A model generated the notes under the pieces. That model saw nothing but the letters and a program-made list of their open reading frames with translations, did not search any database and had not been told where the DNA came from. 15,954 nt of DNA, taken from Deltaproteobacteria bacterium UBA5799 (lineage in GTDB: Bacteria > Desulfobacterota > GWC2-55-46). Below, one piece after another: positions 5,827-12,421 of this stretch. The DNA is taken from contig DIDN01000154.1 of assembly GCA_002418185.1 (NCBI GenBank), forward strand, positions 1 through 15,954, given 5' to 3'. Each line of letters starts with the position of its first letter. Position 1 is the stretch's first letter. A program made the translations under genes and the position numbers.

Positions 5827-7707
5827 TCATCTATAAGCGCCGATTTTCTTGAGATGCACCATCAGCATGGAAATGGCCGCGGGTGTCATGCCGGATATCC
5901 TGCTCGCCTGCCCTATGGAAGCGGGCCTCGCACTCTCAAGCTTCTCCTTTATCTCAGAGGAGAGACCGGCAACGCCTTCATACGAGAGATCGGGTATCCT
6001 AATACCCTCCATCTTCCTGAACCTCGCTACATCCTCGACCTGCCTCCTTATATAGCCCTCGTACCTGGTCTCGATCTCCACGGCCTCGGCGATATCGTCC
6101 GAAACCGGGAGTTCTCTCCCGGAGAGCCTTAGGACATCCCTGAGGCCTATGCCGGGTCTCCTTAGGAGCTCTCTCAGGGTAACGGATTTGTGCAACTCGC
6201 CGCCTCCGAGCGCCTTGAGGGCATCCCTGGCCTCGGTTGTCGGGTTGAACCGGCAGGAGTCCAGGAAAGCATTCAACTCATTGATTTTCCTCTTTTTTTC
6301 AAGGAAGTTCCCGTACACATCATGCGTTACGAGCCCGGCTTCAAACCCCTTTTCCATGAGGCGGAGGTCAGCATTGTCCTCTCGGAGGAGCAGGCGATAC
6401 TCTGCCCTGGAGGTGAACATCCGGTATGGTTCCCTTGTGCCTCTCGTAACCAGGTCGTCAATCATGACCCCGATGTATGCCTCTGCCCGGTCGAGTATCA
6501 GCGCGGGTTTTCCCCTGAGCTTCAGAGAGGCGTTTATCCCGGCCATAAGGCCCTGCGCAGCCGCCTCCTCATACCCTGAGGTCCCGTTTATCTGGCCGGC
6601 AAAAAAAAGGCCCTCTATTGACTTTGCCTCAAGTGAGAGCTTAAGCTGGGTCGGCTCCACATAGTCGTACTCTATTGCGTAACCGGGCCTCAGTATCTCG
6701 GCCGCCTCAAGCCCGTGTATGGTCTTGAGGAACGCCTTCTGAGCTTCTATCGGGAGGGAAGTCGAGAGGCCGTTCGGGTAGACCTCTATCGTTTCATACC
6801 CTTCCGGCTCAAGGAAGACCTGGTGCCTTGCCCTGTCCGGAAATTTGACAACCTTGTCCTCTATTGATGGGCAATATCTTGGGCCTACGCCTTCAATGAC
6901 CCCACTATATAGTGGTGAATGCCCCAGGTTCTCTCTTATTACCCTGTGTGTCTCCTCATTGGTATAGGTAATATGGCAAGGTAACTGCTCCCTTGTGAAT
7001 GGCGGGGATGAGAAAGAGAAGGGCTTGAACTCCGTAGGGTCCTGAAGCTCCTGCAGCGTTGTTTTCGAATAATCTATGCTCCTTTTGTCGAGCCTCGGGC
7101 AGGTGCCTGTCTTCAGGCGGCCGAGCCTGAGGCCAAGGGACGCAAGTGAACCTGAGAGCGAGGTGCTTGCGTGGTCGCCTGCCCTGCCGCCGGGAAAGCT
7201 CTTGAGGCCCATGTGGATGAGGCCCCGGAGGAATGTCCCTGTCGTAACGATTACCGCGCCCGCCGAGAGCTCCTCTCCGGTAGAGAGTCGAACGCCCCTG
7301 GCCGAAAGCGCGTTGCCCGGGCCGGCACCGGCCAGAACGGCATCTGCCGCGCCCTCCTTGAGATGCAGGCTTGGGGCCGCCTCCAGGGCCCTTTTCATCC
7401 TCCGCCTGTAAAGGGCCCTGTCGGCCTGCGCCCTGGTCGCCCGTACGGCAGGGCCCTTGCTGTCGTTCAGGGTCCTGATCTGTATGGCGGTATCGTCGAT
7501 TGCCCTGGCCATCTCGCCGCCGAGCGCGTCTATCTCCTTTACCAGGTGGCCCTTGGCTACGCCTCCTATGGCAGGGTTGCAGGACATCTGCCCGATGGTA
7601 TCCAGGTTCATCGTTAATACGAGCGTAGAAAGCCCGGTCCTTGCGGCCGCAAGCGCGGCCTCGCACCCGGCGTGGCCTGCCCCGATTACTATGACGTCGA
7701 AAACCAT
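5827..7707 (-). CDS. mnmG: tRNA U34 carboxymethylaminomethyl-modifying enzyme MnmG
   Basis: MnmG (GidA) works with MnmE to install the cmnm5 group on the wobble uridine of several tRNAs, using FAD, 5,10-methylene-THF and glycine. At 626 aa it is full length. It begins MVFDVIVIGAGHAGCEAALA with the FAD-binding GxGxxG loop (9-14). Next come QMSCNPAIGG (40-49), the KGPAVRATRAQADR block (84-97), GRLKTGT (196-202) and the catalytic-cysteine motif GPRYCPSIEDK (275-285, Cys279). The carboxyl end has the family's ASIGQASRISGMTPAAIS and a final helical segment. AAGGA lies 11 bases before the ATG, and a promoter (7738-7766) lies just upstream. It is the first gene of the mnmG-rsmG-parA-parB run. MnmE is not in the window. 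Confidence 0.98.
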   Translation of the reverse strand: MVFDVIVIGAGHAGCEAALAAARTGLSTLVLTMNLDTIGQMSCNPAIGGVAKGHLVKEIDALGGEMARAIDDTAIQIRTLNDSKGPAVRATRAQADRALYRRRMKRALEAAPSLHLKEGAADAVLAGAGPGNALSARGVRLSTGEELSAGAVIVTTGTFLRGLIHMGLKSFPGGRAGDHASTSLSGSLASLGLRLGRLKTGTCPRLDKRSIDYSKTTLQELQDPTEFKPFSFSSPPFTREQLPCHITYTNEETHRVIRENLGHSPLYSGVIEGVGPRYCPSIEDKVVKFPDRARHQVFLEPEGYETIEVYPNGLSTSLPIEAQKAFLKTIHGLEAAEILRPGYAIEYDYVEPTQLKLSLEAKSIEGLFFAGQINGTSGYEEAAAQGLMAGINASLKLRGKPALILDRAEAYIGVMIDDLVTRGTREPYRMFTSRAEYRLLLREDNADLRLMEKGFEAGLVTHDVYGNFLEKKRKINELNAFLDSCRFNPTTEARDALKALGGGELHKSVTLRELLRRPGIGLRDVLRLSGRELPVSDDIAEAVEIETRYEGYIRRQVEDVARFRKMEGIRIPDLSYEGVAGLSSEIKEKLESARPASIGQASRISGMTPAAISMLMVHLKKIGAYR

Positions 7708-7737
7708 TTTCCCAAGCGTCCTTTTTCGGATTCTATC

Positions 7738-7766
7738 ATTCTATATTAGCTGAGAAAATGGTTCAA
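7738..7766 (-). promoter_or_regulatory. mnmG: Likely promoter of mnmG operon
   Basis: On the minus strand TTGAAC (7761-7766), a 17-base spacer and TAGAAT (7738-7743) form a near-consensus sigma-70 promoter. The predicted start lies about 24 nt before the mnmG ATG. The rest of the 286-bp divergent gap (7767-7957) holds a CCGCCG/CGGCGG hairpin near 7778-7799 and AT-rich sequence, with no gene seen. Confidence 0.5.
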
Positions 7767-7957
7767 TCCCAATAAGCCGCCGGCGCAAGGCTCGGCGGAC
7801 CCCTTTTATCGGCCCTCGTTTTTTGATATACTTATTTATTCCCCTGTATGCTCGGAATCGCGCCTGTACGCACACGCGCTGAATACCGGGGGTTTTGAGA
7901 ACATTATGGTCGTTTCCATGCACGGGTCCGGCTGCAAGGACGCGAGCCCAAATTCCA

Positions 7958-7985
7958 TTGACAACATTTTAAAAAACTGTATACT
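7958..7985 (+). promoter_or_regulatory. Strong promoter at the DksA-like gene
   Basis: TTGACA (7958-7963), a 16-base spacer and TATACT (7980-7985) are close to perfect sigma-70 elements. Only 8 bases separate the -10 box from the ATG at 7994, so the transcript would begin at or within a base or two of that ATG. This predicts a leaderless message, or initiation at the internal ATG at 8120. Confidence 0.7.
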
Positions 7986-7993
7986 TCCAACCT

Positions 7994-8599
7994 ATGTCAA
8001 AAACAGCCGTAAAAACCAAAAAAGCCGTGAAAGCAGGGAAAAAAGGGGCGTCGCCGGCCAGGGCTCCCAAGGCTTCCGCCGGAAAGGCTTCCTCGAAATC
8101 ATCAAAGGAAAAGAAACAAATGGCAAAAAGGACCAGCGCAAGCACAGCTAAAAAATCGACGAAAACCGGGACGGCAAAGGTGCCGTTCAAAAAGGAGATA
8201 TCCCAGAAGCTCCTGGAGGCGAAGAACAAGATACTCCAGGAAGTCTCCCAGAAGGTCCGCAGCGAAAGCAACGTCCTCAAGTACGAGATCGGCGACATAT
8301 ACGACATCGCCAGCAACGAGCGGGAAAGAGAGCTCGCCCTCATGCTCGGCGACCGCGACAGGGAAAAGCTCTCGGAAATCGAGGACGCCCTTGAGCGCCT
8401 CCGCGACAACACCTTCGGGACCTGCGAGGAATGCGGCGAGCCGGTCGCCGAAGAGCGGCTCCGCGCCCTCCCGGCCACCAGGGTATGCGTCGAGTGCATG
8501 TCCAAGATGGAAAGGGAGCAGAAGATACGGGGCCGCTTCGAGGAGGAAACGGGCCTCGGCATCATGGAGAGGACCGAGACCGAGGAGGAGGAGTTTTAA
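7994..8599 (+). CDS. TraR/DksA-family zinc-finger protein with basic N-tail
   Basis: DksA-family proteins enter the RNA polymerase secondary channel and modulate initiation, often with ppGpp. The carboxyl half shows the family: coiled-coil segment (about 64-140) with the tip motif DIYDIA (101-106, matching the DxxDxA signature of functional DksA), then a complete C4 zinc finger, CEEC (144-147) and CVEC (165-168), followed by an acidic end. The first ~62 residues are a low-complexity Lys/Ala/Ser/Thr tail reminiscent of histone H1-like proteins, not part of E. coli DksA. The ATG at 7994 has no Shine-Dalgarno and sits 8 bases after the -10 box. An internal ATG at 8120 (Met43) is preceded by AAAGGA at about 10 bases and would remove most of the tail. 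A strong terminator follows the gene. Confidence 0.88.
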   Translation: MSKTAVKTKKAVKAGKKGASPARAPKASAGKASSKSSKEKKQMAKRTSASTAKKSTKTGTAKVPFKKEISQKLLEAKNKILQEVSQKVRSESNVLKYEIGDIYDIASNERERELALMLGDRDREKLSEIEDALERLRDNTFGTCEECGEPVAEERLRALPATRVCVECMSKMEREQKIRGRFEEETGLGIMERTETEEEEF

Positions 8600-8691
8600 G
8601 CTCCTCCCAAGGGCCTAAAACCCTGGAGCGCACTATCAGGGAAAGGCGCGGCAGAGCTTCCCAGGCCGCCCTTCCAGCTCTATGCCGTATC

Positions 8692-8725
8692 GAAGCCGGG
8701 CGCCCAAGCCCGGCTTCTTCTTTTT
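8692..8725 (+). terminator. Rho-independent terminator after the DksA-like gene
   Basis: GAAGCCGGGC (8692-8701), a 6-base loop and GCCCGGCTTC (8708-8717) form a perfect 10-bp stem followed by TTCTTTTT. It separates the DksA-like gene from apbE, so apbE needs its own promoter or readthrough. Confidence 0.9.
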
Positions 8726-8779
8726 GCCCGTCTCACGCGTCCGTACAGGCGCGGCAGGGGGTCTTCCGGATTTTAACTT

Positions 8780-9787
8780 ATGGCTGATAAGAGTATCAGA
8801 TACGCGGCTGTCGCTGCCTCGGTATTCCTCCTCCTTGCTGTCTCTATCCTTCTTGTATGGAGGCAGGGGCCGGAGTCCGTCAATTACGCCAGGCCGGCGA
8901 TGGGCACCATCGTCGAGCTTACGCTGATGGAGGGCGACAGGGAGCGTTTCGACGAGGCAGCAGACGCCGCCTTCAGGGAGATAGAAAGGCTCGAAGCGCT
9001 TTTAAGCTCCTACCGGCCTGATAGCGACGTCTCAAGGATAAACCGAAATGCCGGAAAAGGCGCTGTCCCCGTGTCGCCCGATACGTTCGAGGTCACGAAG
9101 GAGGCCTTGAGAATAGCCGGGCTCACCAATGGCGCCTTCGACCCTACTGTAGGCGCCCTCGCCGGGGTCTGGGGCCCCTCGGGTGAAAAGGGCGTCGTCC
9201 CTCCTCAGGAGGAGGTCGAAAGGCTCCTGGCGTTTGTGGACTACCGGGGCGTGTTGCTCGACGAGGAGGGGCCCGGGATAGGCCTTGCAAGGGAAGGAAT
9301 GTCGCTTAACCTCGGCGGGGTCGCAAAGGGATATATAACCGGAAAGGCCGCCGGGGAGCTTAAGGACAGGGGGGTCGCAAAAGGGATAGTACGCGCCGGC
9401 GGCGACATGGTGGTATTCCAGGATAACGGCACGCCCTTCACCATAGGGATTAAGCACCCGAGGAAAGAGGGCCTCCTCGGGGAACTGTATCTCGAGAACG
9501 GCACTGCGCCGACCTCAGGAGATTATGAGAGGTTCTTCGAGAAGGACGGCATAAGGTACCACCACATACTCGACCCCAGGACCGGTTTCCCGGCAAAGGG
9601 TACGCAGGGCGTTACGCTCGCGGCGCAGGACCCCACAACGGCGGACGCGCTCGCAACCGGGGTCTTTGTCATTGGTCCGACGAAGGGAATGGAGCTCATA
9701 GAGAGGCTCGAAGGGGTAGAGGGTCTTATAGTAGACGAGGACGGGAAAGTTAAGATTTCGAGCGGCTTCAAGGGGAGGCTATACTGA
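8780..9787 (+). CDS. apbE: FAD:protein FMN transferase ApbE, membrane anchored
   Basis: ApbE transfers FMN from FAD to a Thr/Ser of exported redox proteins (for example RnfG/RnfD or NqrC types) in a Mg-dependent reaction on the outer face of the membrane. The 335-aa protein starts with an uncleaved-looking membrane anchor (about 8-27) without a lipobox cysteine. Family motifs follow in order: AMGTIVEL (40-47), GAFDPTVGAL (118-127), LNLGGVAKGY (176-185), RAGGDM (205-210), TSGDYERFF (245-253), YHHILDPRTGFP (260-271) and the metal-site stretch TTADALATG (286-294). All expected catalytic regions are present. The start has only a weak ribosome site. No flavinylation target is encoded in the window, so its partners must lie elsewhere. 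It converges on mltG with a 16-bp gap. Confidence 0.95.
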   Translation: MADKSIRYAAVAASVFLLLAVSILLVWRQGPESVNYARPAMGTIVELTLMEGDRERFDEAADAAFREIERLEALLSSYRPDSDVSRINRNAGKGAVPVSPDTFEVTKEALRIAGLTNGAFDPTVGALAGVWGPSGEKGVVPPQEEVERLLAFVDYRGVLLDEEGPGIGLAREGMSLNLGGVAKGYITGKAAGELKDRGVAKGIVRAGGDMVVFQDNGTPFTIGIKHPRKEGLLGELYLENGTAPTSGDYERFFEKDGIRYHHILDPRTGFPAKGTQGVTLAAQDPTTADALATGVFVIGPTKGMELIERLEGVEGLIVDEDGKVKISSGFKGRLY

Positions 9788-9788
9788 A

Positions 9789-9815
9789 GCCCGGGCCTGC
9801 CGTTCAATCCCGGGC
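9789..9815. terminator. Hairpin between convergent apbE and mltG
   Basis: GCCCGGG (9789-9795) pairs with CCCGGGC (9809-9815) across a 13-base loop that includes the mltG stop codon. There is no immediate U-run; a T6 tract appears only at 9828-9833 on the plus strand. It could slow polymerase from either side but is not a classic terminator. Confidence 0.4.
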
Positions 9816-10853
9816 CACAGCTTCCGCCTTTTTTACCCCCGACCTCGAGACCCTCACCTGCCTCTGGAACTCGTCCACTGCCCTGTTGTGCTCTACAAGT
9901 GTCCTCGAGAACTGGTGCGTGCCGTCGTTCTTCGAGACGAAGTAGAGGTAGTCGGTCCTGGCGGGCCTGAGCGCGGCGGCTATCGAATCCCTGCCCGGGC
10001 TAGCTATCGGGCCGGGGGGGAGGCCGTAGTTCACATAGGTGTTGTAGGGCGACTTCATCGAAAGGTGGCTCTTCCTTATCTTGCCGTCAAAGCCCGGGAT
10101 GGAATAGATTACCGTCGGGTCGCTCTGAAGCCTTATCCCCTGCCTGAGCCTGTTATGGAACACTCCGGCTATCAGCTCCCTCTCGGAAGGCGCCCCGGTC
10201 TCCTTTTCGATTATGGACGCGAGGGTCACCACCTTCCTCATGGACATGTTCTTTTCCCGCGCCTCGTCCTCGAATTCGGAGTAGACGTTCCTGAACTTCG
10301 AGACCATCCTCGAGATCATCTCGTCGGCGCTGAGCCCCTTGGTAAATTCGTAGGTATCGGGGAAGAGATAACCCTCGAGCGTCGGGCCCTCGACCCCGAG
10401 CGAAGCGGCAAGCTCCGGGTCCGTCGCCCTGGCCGTAAAGACCTCGGCCTCGACAAGGCCGGCGGCTTCGAGGGTCGTTGCCATCTCCTTGACGTTGTAG
10501 CCTTCGGGGAGCGTTACCGAATATTTCTTTATGCGCCCTTTGACGAGGGCGTCGAGCACCTCGAACGGGGTCATGTCCGTGGTGAATTCGTACTCCCCTG
10601 CCTTTACCCTGGTGTACGCGCCGAAGATGCGCGCGGCAAACCCCAGCGTGTCAGCGTCGCGCACGACCCCCTCGCGCTCGAGCGTCTCTGCAACGAGCCT
10701 GAAGCTCATCCCGCGCTCGATATGGACCGTCCTTACGGCCCTTTCGCTTGAGGGCGGAGTAAGGAAGGTCACGTAGAAGTGCGTAACGGCCAAGAGTACG
10801 CCGATAGCAAGGAACAGCGCAATTTTTTCGAACTTTTTTCCCATCGCGTACAT
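9804..10853 (-). CDS. mltG: Endolytic murein transglycosylase MltG
   Basis: MltG cleaves nascent glycan strands near the inner membrane and is proposed to terminate peptidoglycan synthesis. The 349-aa protein has one amino-terminal transmembrane helix (about 11-31), a LysM-like domain (about 41-115, RTVHIERGMSFRLVAETLER) and the YceG catalytic domain. The latter includes GYLFPDTYEF (161-170), the catalytic-glutamate motif LASIIEKETG (211-220), GVFHNRLRQGIRLQSDPTVIYS and YNTYVNYGLPPGPIASPG. Two ATGs (10853 and 10844) are possible, neither with a clear Shine-Dalgarno. It starts 23 bp after the ruvX stop and so is read from the ruvX promoter. The ruvX-mltG pair recurs in many bacteria. Confidence 0.95.
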   Translation of the reverse strand: MYAMGKKFEKIALFLAIGVLLAVTHFYVTFLTPPSSERAVRTVHIERGMSFRLVAETLEREGVVRDADTLGFAARIFGAYTRVKAGEYEFTTDMTPFEVLDALVKGRIKKYSVTLPEGYNVKEMATTLEAAGLVEAEVFTARATDPELAASLGVEGPTLEGYLFPDTYEFTKGLSADEMISRMVSKFRNVYSEFEDEAREKNMSMRKVVTLASIIEKETGAPSERELIAGVFHNRLRQGIRLQSDPTVIYSIPGFDGKIRKSHLSMKSPYNTYVNYGLPPGPIASPGRDSIAAALRPARTDYLYFVSKNDGTHQFSRTLVEHNRAVDEFQRQVRVSRSGVKKAEAVARD

Positions 10854-10876
10854 TGTTTGGTTGAAGGGGCGGGGCC

Positions 10877-11296
10877 TTACTCGGCTTTTCTACGGCTGTC
10901 CAGGTAGCCCTGCAGGATGTAGGCGGCCGCGAGCTTGTCGACGACCCCTTTTCTTTTCTCTCTACGCGCGCCGCCCTCTATAAGGACCCTCTCCACCGCC
11001 ATCGTGGAAAGCCTCTCGTCCCATGTCCTTATCGGTATGTCGGTCCGCTCCTTTAGCCTTTCGGCGAACTTCAGGACGAACTCGGTCTGCGCACTGCGGC
11101 TGCCGTCCATATTGAGGGGCAGGCCAGCAACGATGACGGCTACCGAATGGTCGGCCGAGAGCCTCAGGACCTCTTCGATATCATTCGAGAAAGTCGTCCT
11201 CTTTATAGTGGCGACCGGCTGTGCGATAAGGCCTTCGGGGTCGCTCAACGCGACCCCTATGGTCTTTTTGCCTATGTCGAGCCCCATTATCCTCAT
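10877..11296 (-). CDS. ruvX: RuvX/YqgF family RNase H-like nuclease
   Basis: RuvX (YqgF) is a small RNase H-fold protein needed for 16S rRNA 5' maturation in E. coli and also described as a Holliday-junction resolvase homologue. The chosen ATG at 11296 gives a 139-aa protein starting MRIMGLDIGKKTIGVALSD, where Asp7 is the first catalytic acid. Then come VAGLPLNMDGS, the second acid in WDERLST, and DKLAAAYILQGYLDS with the third. A GTG at 11311 would add five residues, but it lies only 3 bases after the -10 box of the apparent promoter and so cannot be on that transcript. First gene of the ruvX-mltG pair. Confidence 0.94.
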   Translation of the reverse strand: MRIMGLDIGKKTIGVALSDPEGLIAQPVATIKRTTFSNDIEEVLRLSADHSVAVIVAGLPLNMDGSRSAQTEFVLKFAERLKERTDIPIRTWDERLSTMAVERVLIEGGARREKRKGVVDKLAAAYILQGYLDSRRKAE

Positions 11297-11314
11297 ACAA
11301 CCATTGTACACGGA

Positions 11315-11343
11315 AATATAACCCCTGGGACAGGTCTCTTCAA
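11315..11343 (-). promoter_or_regulatory. ruvX: Promoter of ruvX-mltG
   Basis: On the minus strand TTGAAG (11338-11343), 17 bases and TATATT (11315-11320) form a good sigma-70 promoter. The leader to the ATG at 11296 would be about 11 nt. Its -35 box is 8 bp from that of the divergent tRNA promoter. Confidence 0.6.
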
Positions 11344-11351
11344 GGTAATTC

Positions 11352-11381
11352 TTGACTGCCGGCCCGTTGTGCCTGTAAAAT
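11352..11381 (+). promoter_or_regulatory. Promoter of tRNA-Val
   Basis: TTGACT (11352-11357), an 18-base spacer and TAAAAT (11376-11381) precede the tRNA by 17 bases, as expected for a short 5' leader removed by RNase P. Confidence 0.6.
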
Positions 11382-11398
11382 ATAGGTCATTTCAATAC

Positions 11399-11473
11399 GG
11401 GCGGTTAACTCAGCGGCAGAGTGCCACCTTCACACGGTGGAAGTCACTGGTTCAAATCCAGTACCGCCCACCA
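11399..11473 (+). tRNA. tRNA-Val, anticodon CAC, CCA encoded
   Basis: The full cloverleaf folds by hand. Acceptor GGGCGGT (11399-11405) pairs with ACCGCCC (11463-11469). The D stem is ACTC/GAGT. The anticodon stem CCACC/GGTGG has loop TTCACAC, giving anticodon CAC (reads GUG, valine). The variable region is 5 bases, and the T stem ACTGG/CCAGT has loop TTCAAAT. Discriminator A is followed by a genomically encoded CCA. Length is 75 nt with CCA. All stems are perfect. Confidence 0.96.
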
Positions 11474-11504
11474 TGAATCAAACCGCGGACGCACCTCCCC
11501 TAAG

Positions 11505-11534
11505 GCCGGGCTCAAAGCCCGGTTCAATTGTTTT
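11505..11534 (+). terminator. Likely tRNA-Val terminator
   Basis: CCGGGCT (11506-11512), loop CAA and AGCCCGG (11516-11522) form a perfect 7-bp stem with a tight loop, followed by TTCAATTGTTTT. The U-tract is interrupted, so efficiency is uncertain. Confidence 0.5.
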
Positions 11535-11583
11535 GAGAGCAGGTTGGAACGATTTCATTCAAATAATTATTGTCGGACGGGTA

Positions 11584-11612
11584 TTGACAGCGCCTTTCAA
11601 AAGGTCTATAAT
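11584..11612 (+). promoter_or_regulatory. Perfect consensus promoter before CI-like gene
   Basis: TTGACA (11584-11589), a 17-base spacer and TATAAT (11607-11612) match the sigma-70 consensus at every position, the best promoter in the window. Transcription should start near 11619, about 180 nt before the ATG of the regulator. Confidence 0.85.
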
Positions 11613-11618
11613 TTGTTG

Positions 11619-11798
11619 AAATATCTATCTCGTCGCAAAGACAGGGTAACACTGGGTGAGTAAGTCCCGCGGCGCAAAAACTCCGACCCCTATTCACACC
11701 GCTAAGAACAGCGTGAATGCCCGCTCACTCCCTTGAAAGACTCGGTTCCTGTTTGTCTGTCTGACTAAAGAGAAAAAGCAACTCAAAGGAGAACAATA
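11619..11798 (+). promoter_or_regulatory. Long structured 5' leader or embedded ncRNA
   Basis: Between the consensus promoter and the regulator start is about 180 nt of untranslated RNA. Nested pairings can be drawn by hand: AGACAGG (11639-11645) with CCTGTTT (11748-11754, one G-U); GTGAG (11656-11660) with CTCAC (11724-11728), continued by GG/CC past one bulged U; and an apical hairpin ATTCAC (11692-11697) with GTGAAT (11713-11718) plus inner GCT/AGC. This gives a rod with internal loops. No U-run terminator is seen before AAGGAG (11786-11791). It could be a riboswitch-like leader, a processed small RNA, or a binding site for the encoded protein. No known family is recognised. Confidence 0.5.
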
Positions 11799-12284
11799 AT
11801 GGGTGTAAGCTATTCTGAAATTATAGAGAGGATGCGCTGGGCCGGCAAGCTCAAGAACGATTCGGCCGTGGCGCGCGTGCTCGGAGTGACCCCTCAGGCG
11901 CTTTCCAATTACAAGAAGAGGGGCGAGATGCCGACCGACCTTGTGCTCAGGTTCGCGAACATATACGGCCTCTCCGTCGACTGGCTAATATCCGGCGAGG
12001 GCGAGATGTACAGGCCCGGCAAGGGCGGCGAATTCGAGCGGAAGGGGTACATGTCGGCAGCAGAGGAGACCCTGCTGTACGGCAAGGAGCTCACAAGGTC
12101 CCCCGACCTCTCGGCCCTCAGCCCCGATGAGATAATATATGTCGGGAAGCTCCTCAAGATATTGAGGAGCCAGAACAAAAGCACGGCAGCCGCTATAAAA
12201 TACAGCGTTGACGCGTTCCTCAGGGCCTCGGAGCTCCCGGTCGAGCAACCCCGGCCTGAAAAAGAGGAAACAAAGAACCACTGA
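11799..12284 (+). CDS. CI-repressor-type HTH transcriptional regulator
   Basis: This 161-aa DNA-binding protein carries the bacteriophage CI repressor-type helix-turn-helix domain at its amino end (about 4-70). SAVARVLGVTPQALSNYKKRGEMPTDLVLRFANIYGLSVDWLISGEGEM matches the family pattern, including the closing WLxxGEG (residues 62-68). The carboxyl half (about 80-161) is charged and shows no LexA/S24 peptidase motif, so cleavage-type induction is not expected. AAGGAG lies 7 bases before the ATG, an optimal site. It is monocistronic: consensus promoter and long leader upstream, strong terminator downstream. Its composition matches the core genes, and no other phage gene is near, so it is probably a resident regulator rather than a prophage remnant. 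The targets are unknown. Confidence 0.85.
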   Translation: MGVSYSEIIERMRWAGKLKNDSAVARVLGVTPQALSNYKKRGEMPTDLVLRFANIYGLSVDWLISGEGEMYRPGKGGEFERKGYMSAAEETLLYGKELTRSPDLSALSPDEIIYVGKLLKILRSQNKSTAAAIKYSVDAFLRASELPVEQPRPEKEETKNH

Positions 12285-12297
12285 AACCTTGTCCCTG

Positions 12298-12336
12298 AAA
12301 GAGCCGCATGCCCTGCCCGGGTGCGGCTCTTTTTTT
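12298..12336 (+). terminator. Rho-independent terminator after CI-like gene
   Basis: AAAGAGCCGCA (12298-12308) pairs with TGCGGCTCTTT (12322-12332) across a 13-base loop with its own CCC/GGG pairing, and the right arm runs into T7 (12330-12336). It is a strong intrinsic terminator. Confidence 0.93.
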
Positions 12337-12392
12337 CTTCTCCGCACGATCTTTCCTGATTTTCCCCCCATCCCAGTCCTTGAGGGGCCTTG

Positions 12393-12421
12393 TTGACCAA
12401 AGGCCTGCTATGTGATAATTT
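12393..12421 (+). promoter_or_regulatory. Possible promoter of the ubi gene cluster
   Basis: TTGACC (12393-12398), a 17-base spacer and TAATTT (12416-12421) precede an in-frame ATG at 12430 by 8 bases, the same geometry as at the DksA-like gene. If used, it excludes the GTG at 12412 as start and predicts a leaderless ubiC message from 12430. Confidence 0.4.

Noticed and set aside
11297..11311. GTG start of ruvX at 11311
   Set aside because: AGGGG is 10 bases upstream, but that GTG is only 3 bases after the apparent -10 box, and homologues begin at the MRI of the ATG at 11296.
11399..11660. tRNA-Val as attachment site of an integrated element carrying the CI-like gene
   Set aside because: No second copy of the tRNA 3' end is seen in the window, there is no integrase, and the CI-like gene has the same base composition as the core genes.
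11631..11725. Partial resemblance of the leader to c-di-GMP-I (GEMM) or cobalamin riboswitches
   Set aside because: Fragments such as CAGGGTAAC, GGCGCAAAAACTCCG and GGTGAGTAAGTCC recall those motifs, but the GAAA tetraloop/receptor of GEMM and the B12-box context are missing and the helices do not match. A covariance-model search would settle it.
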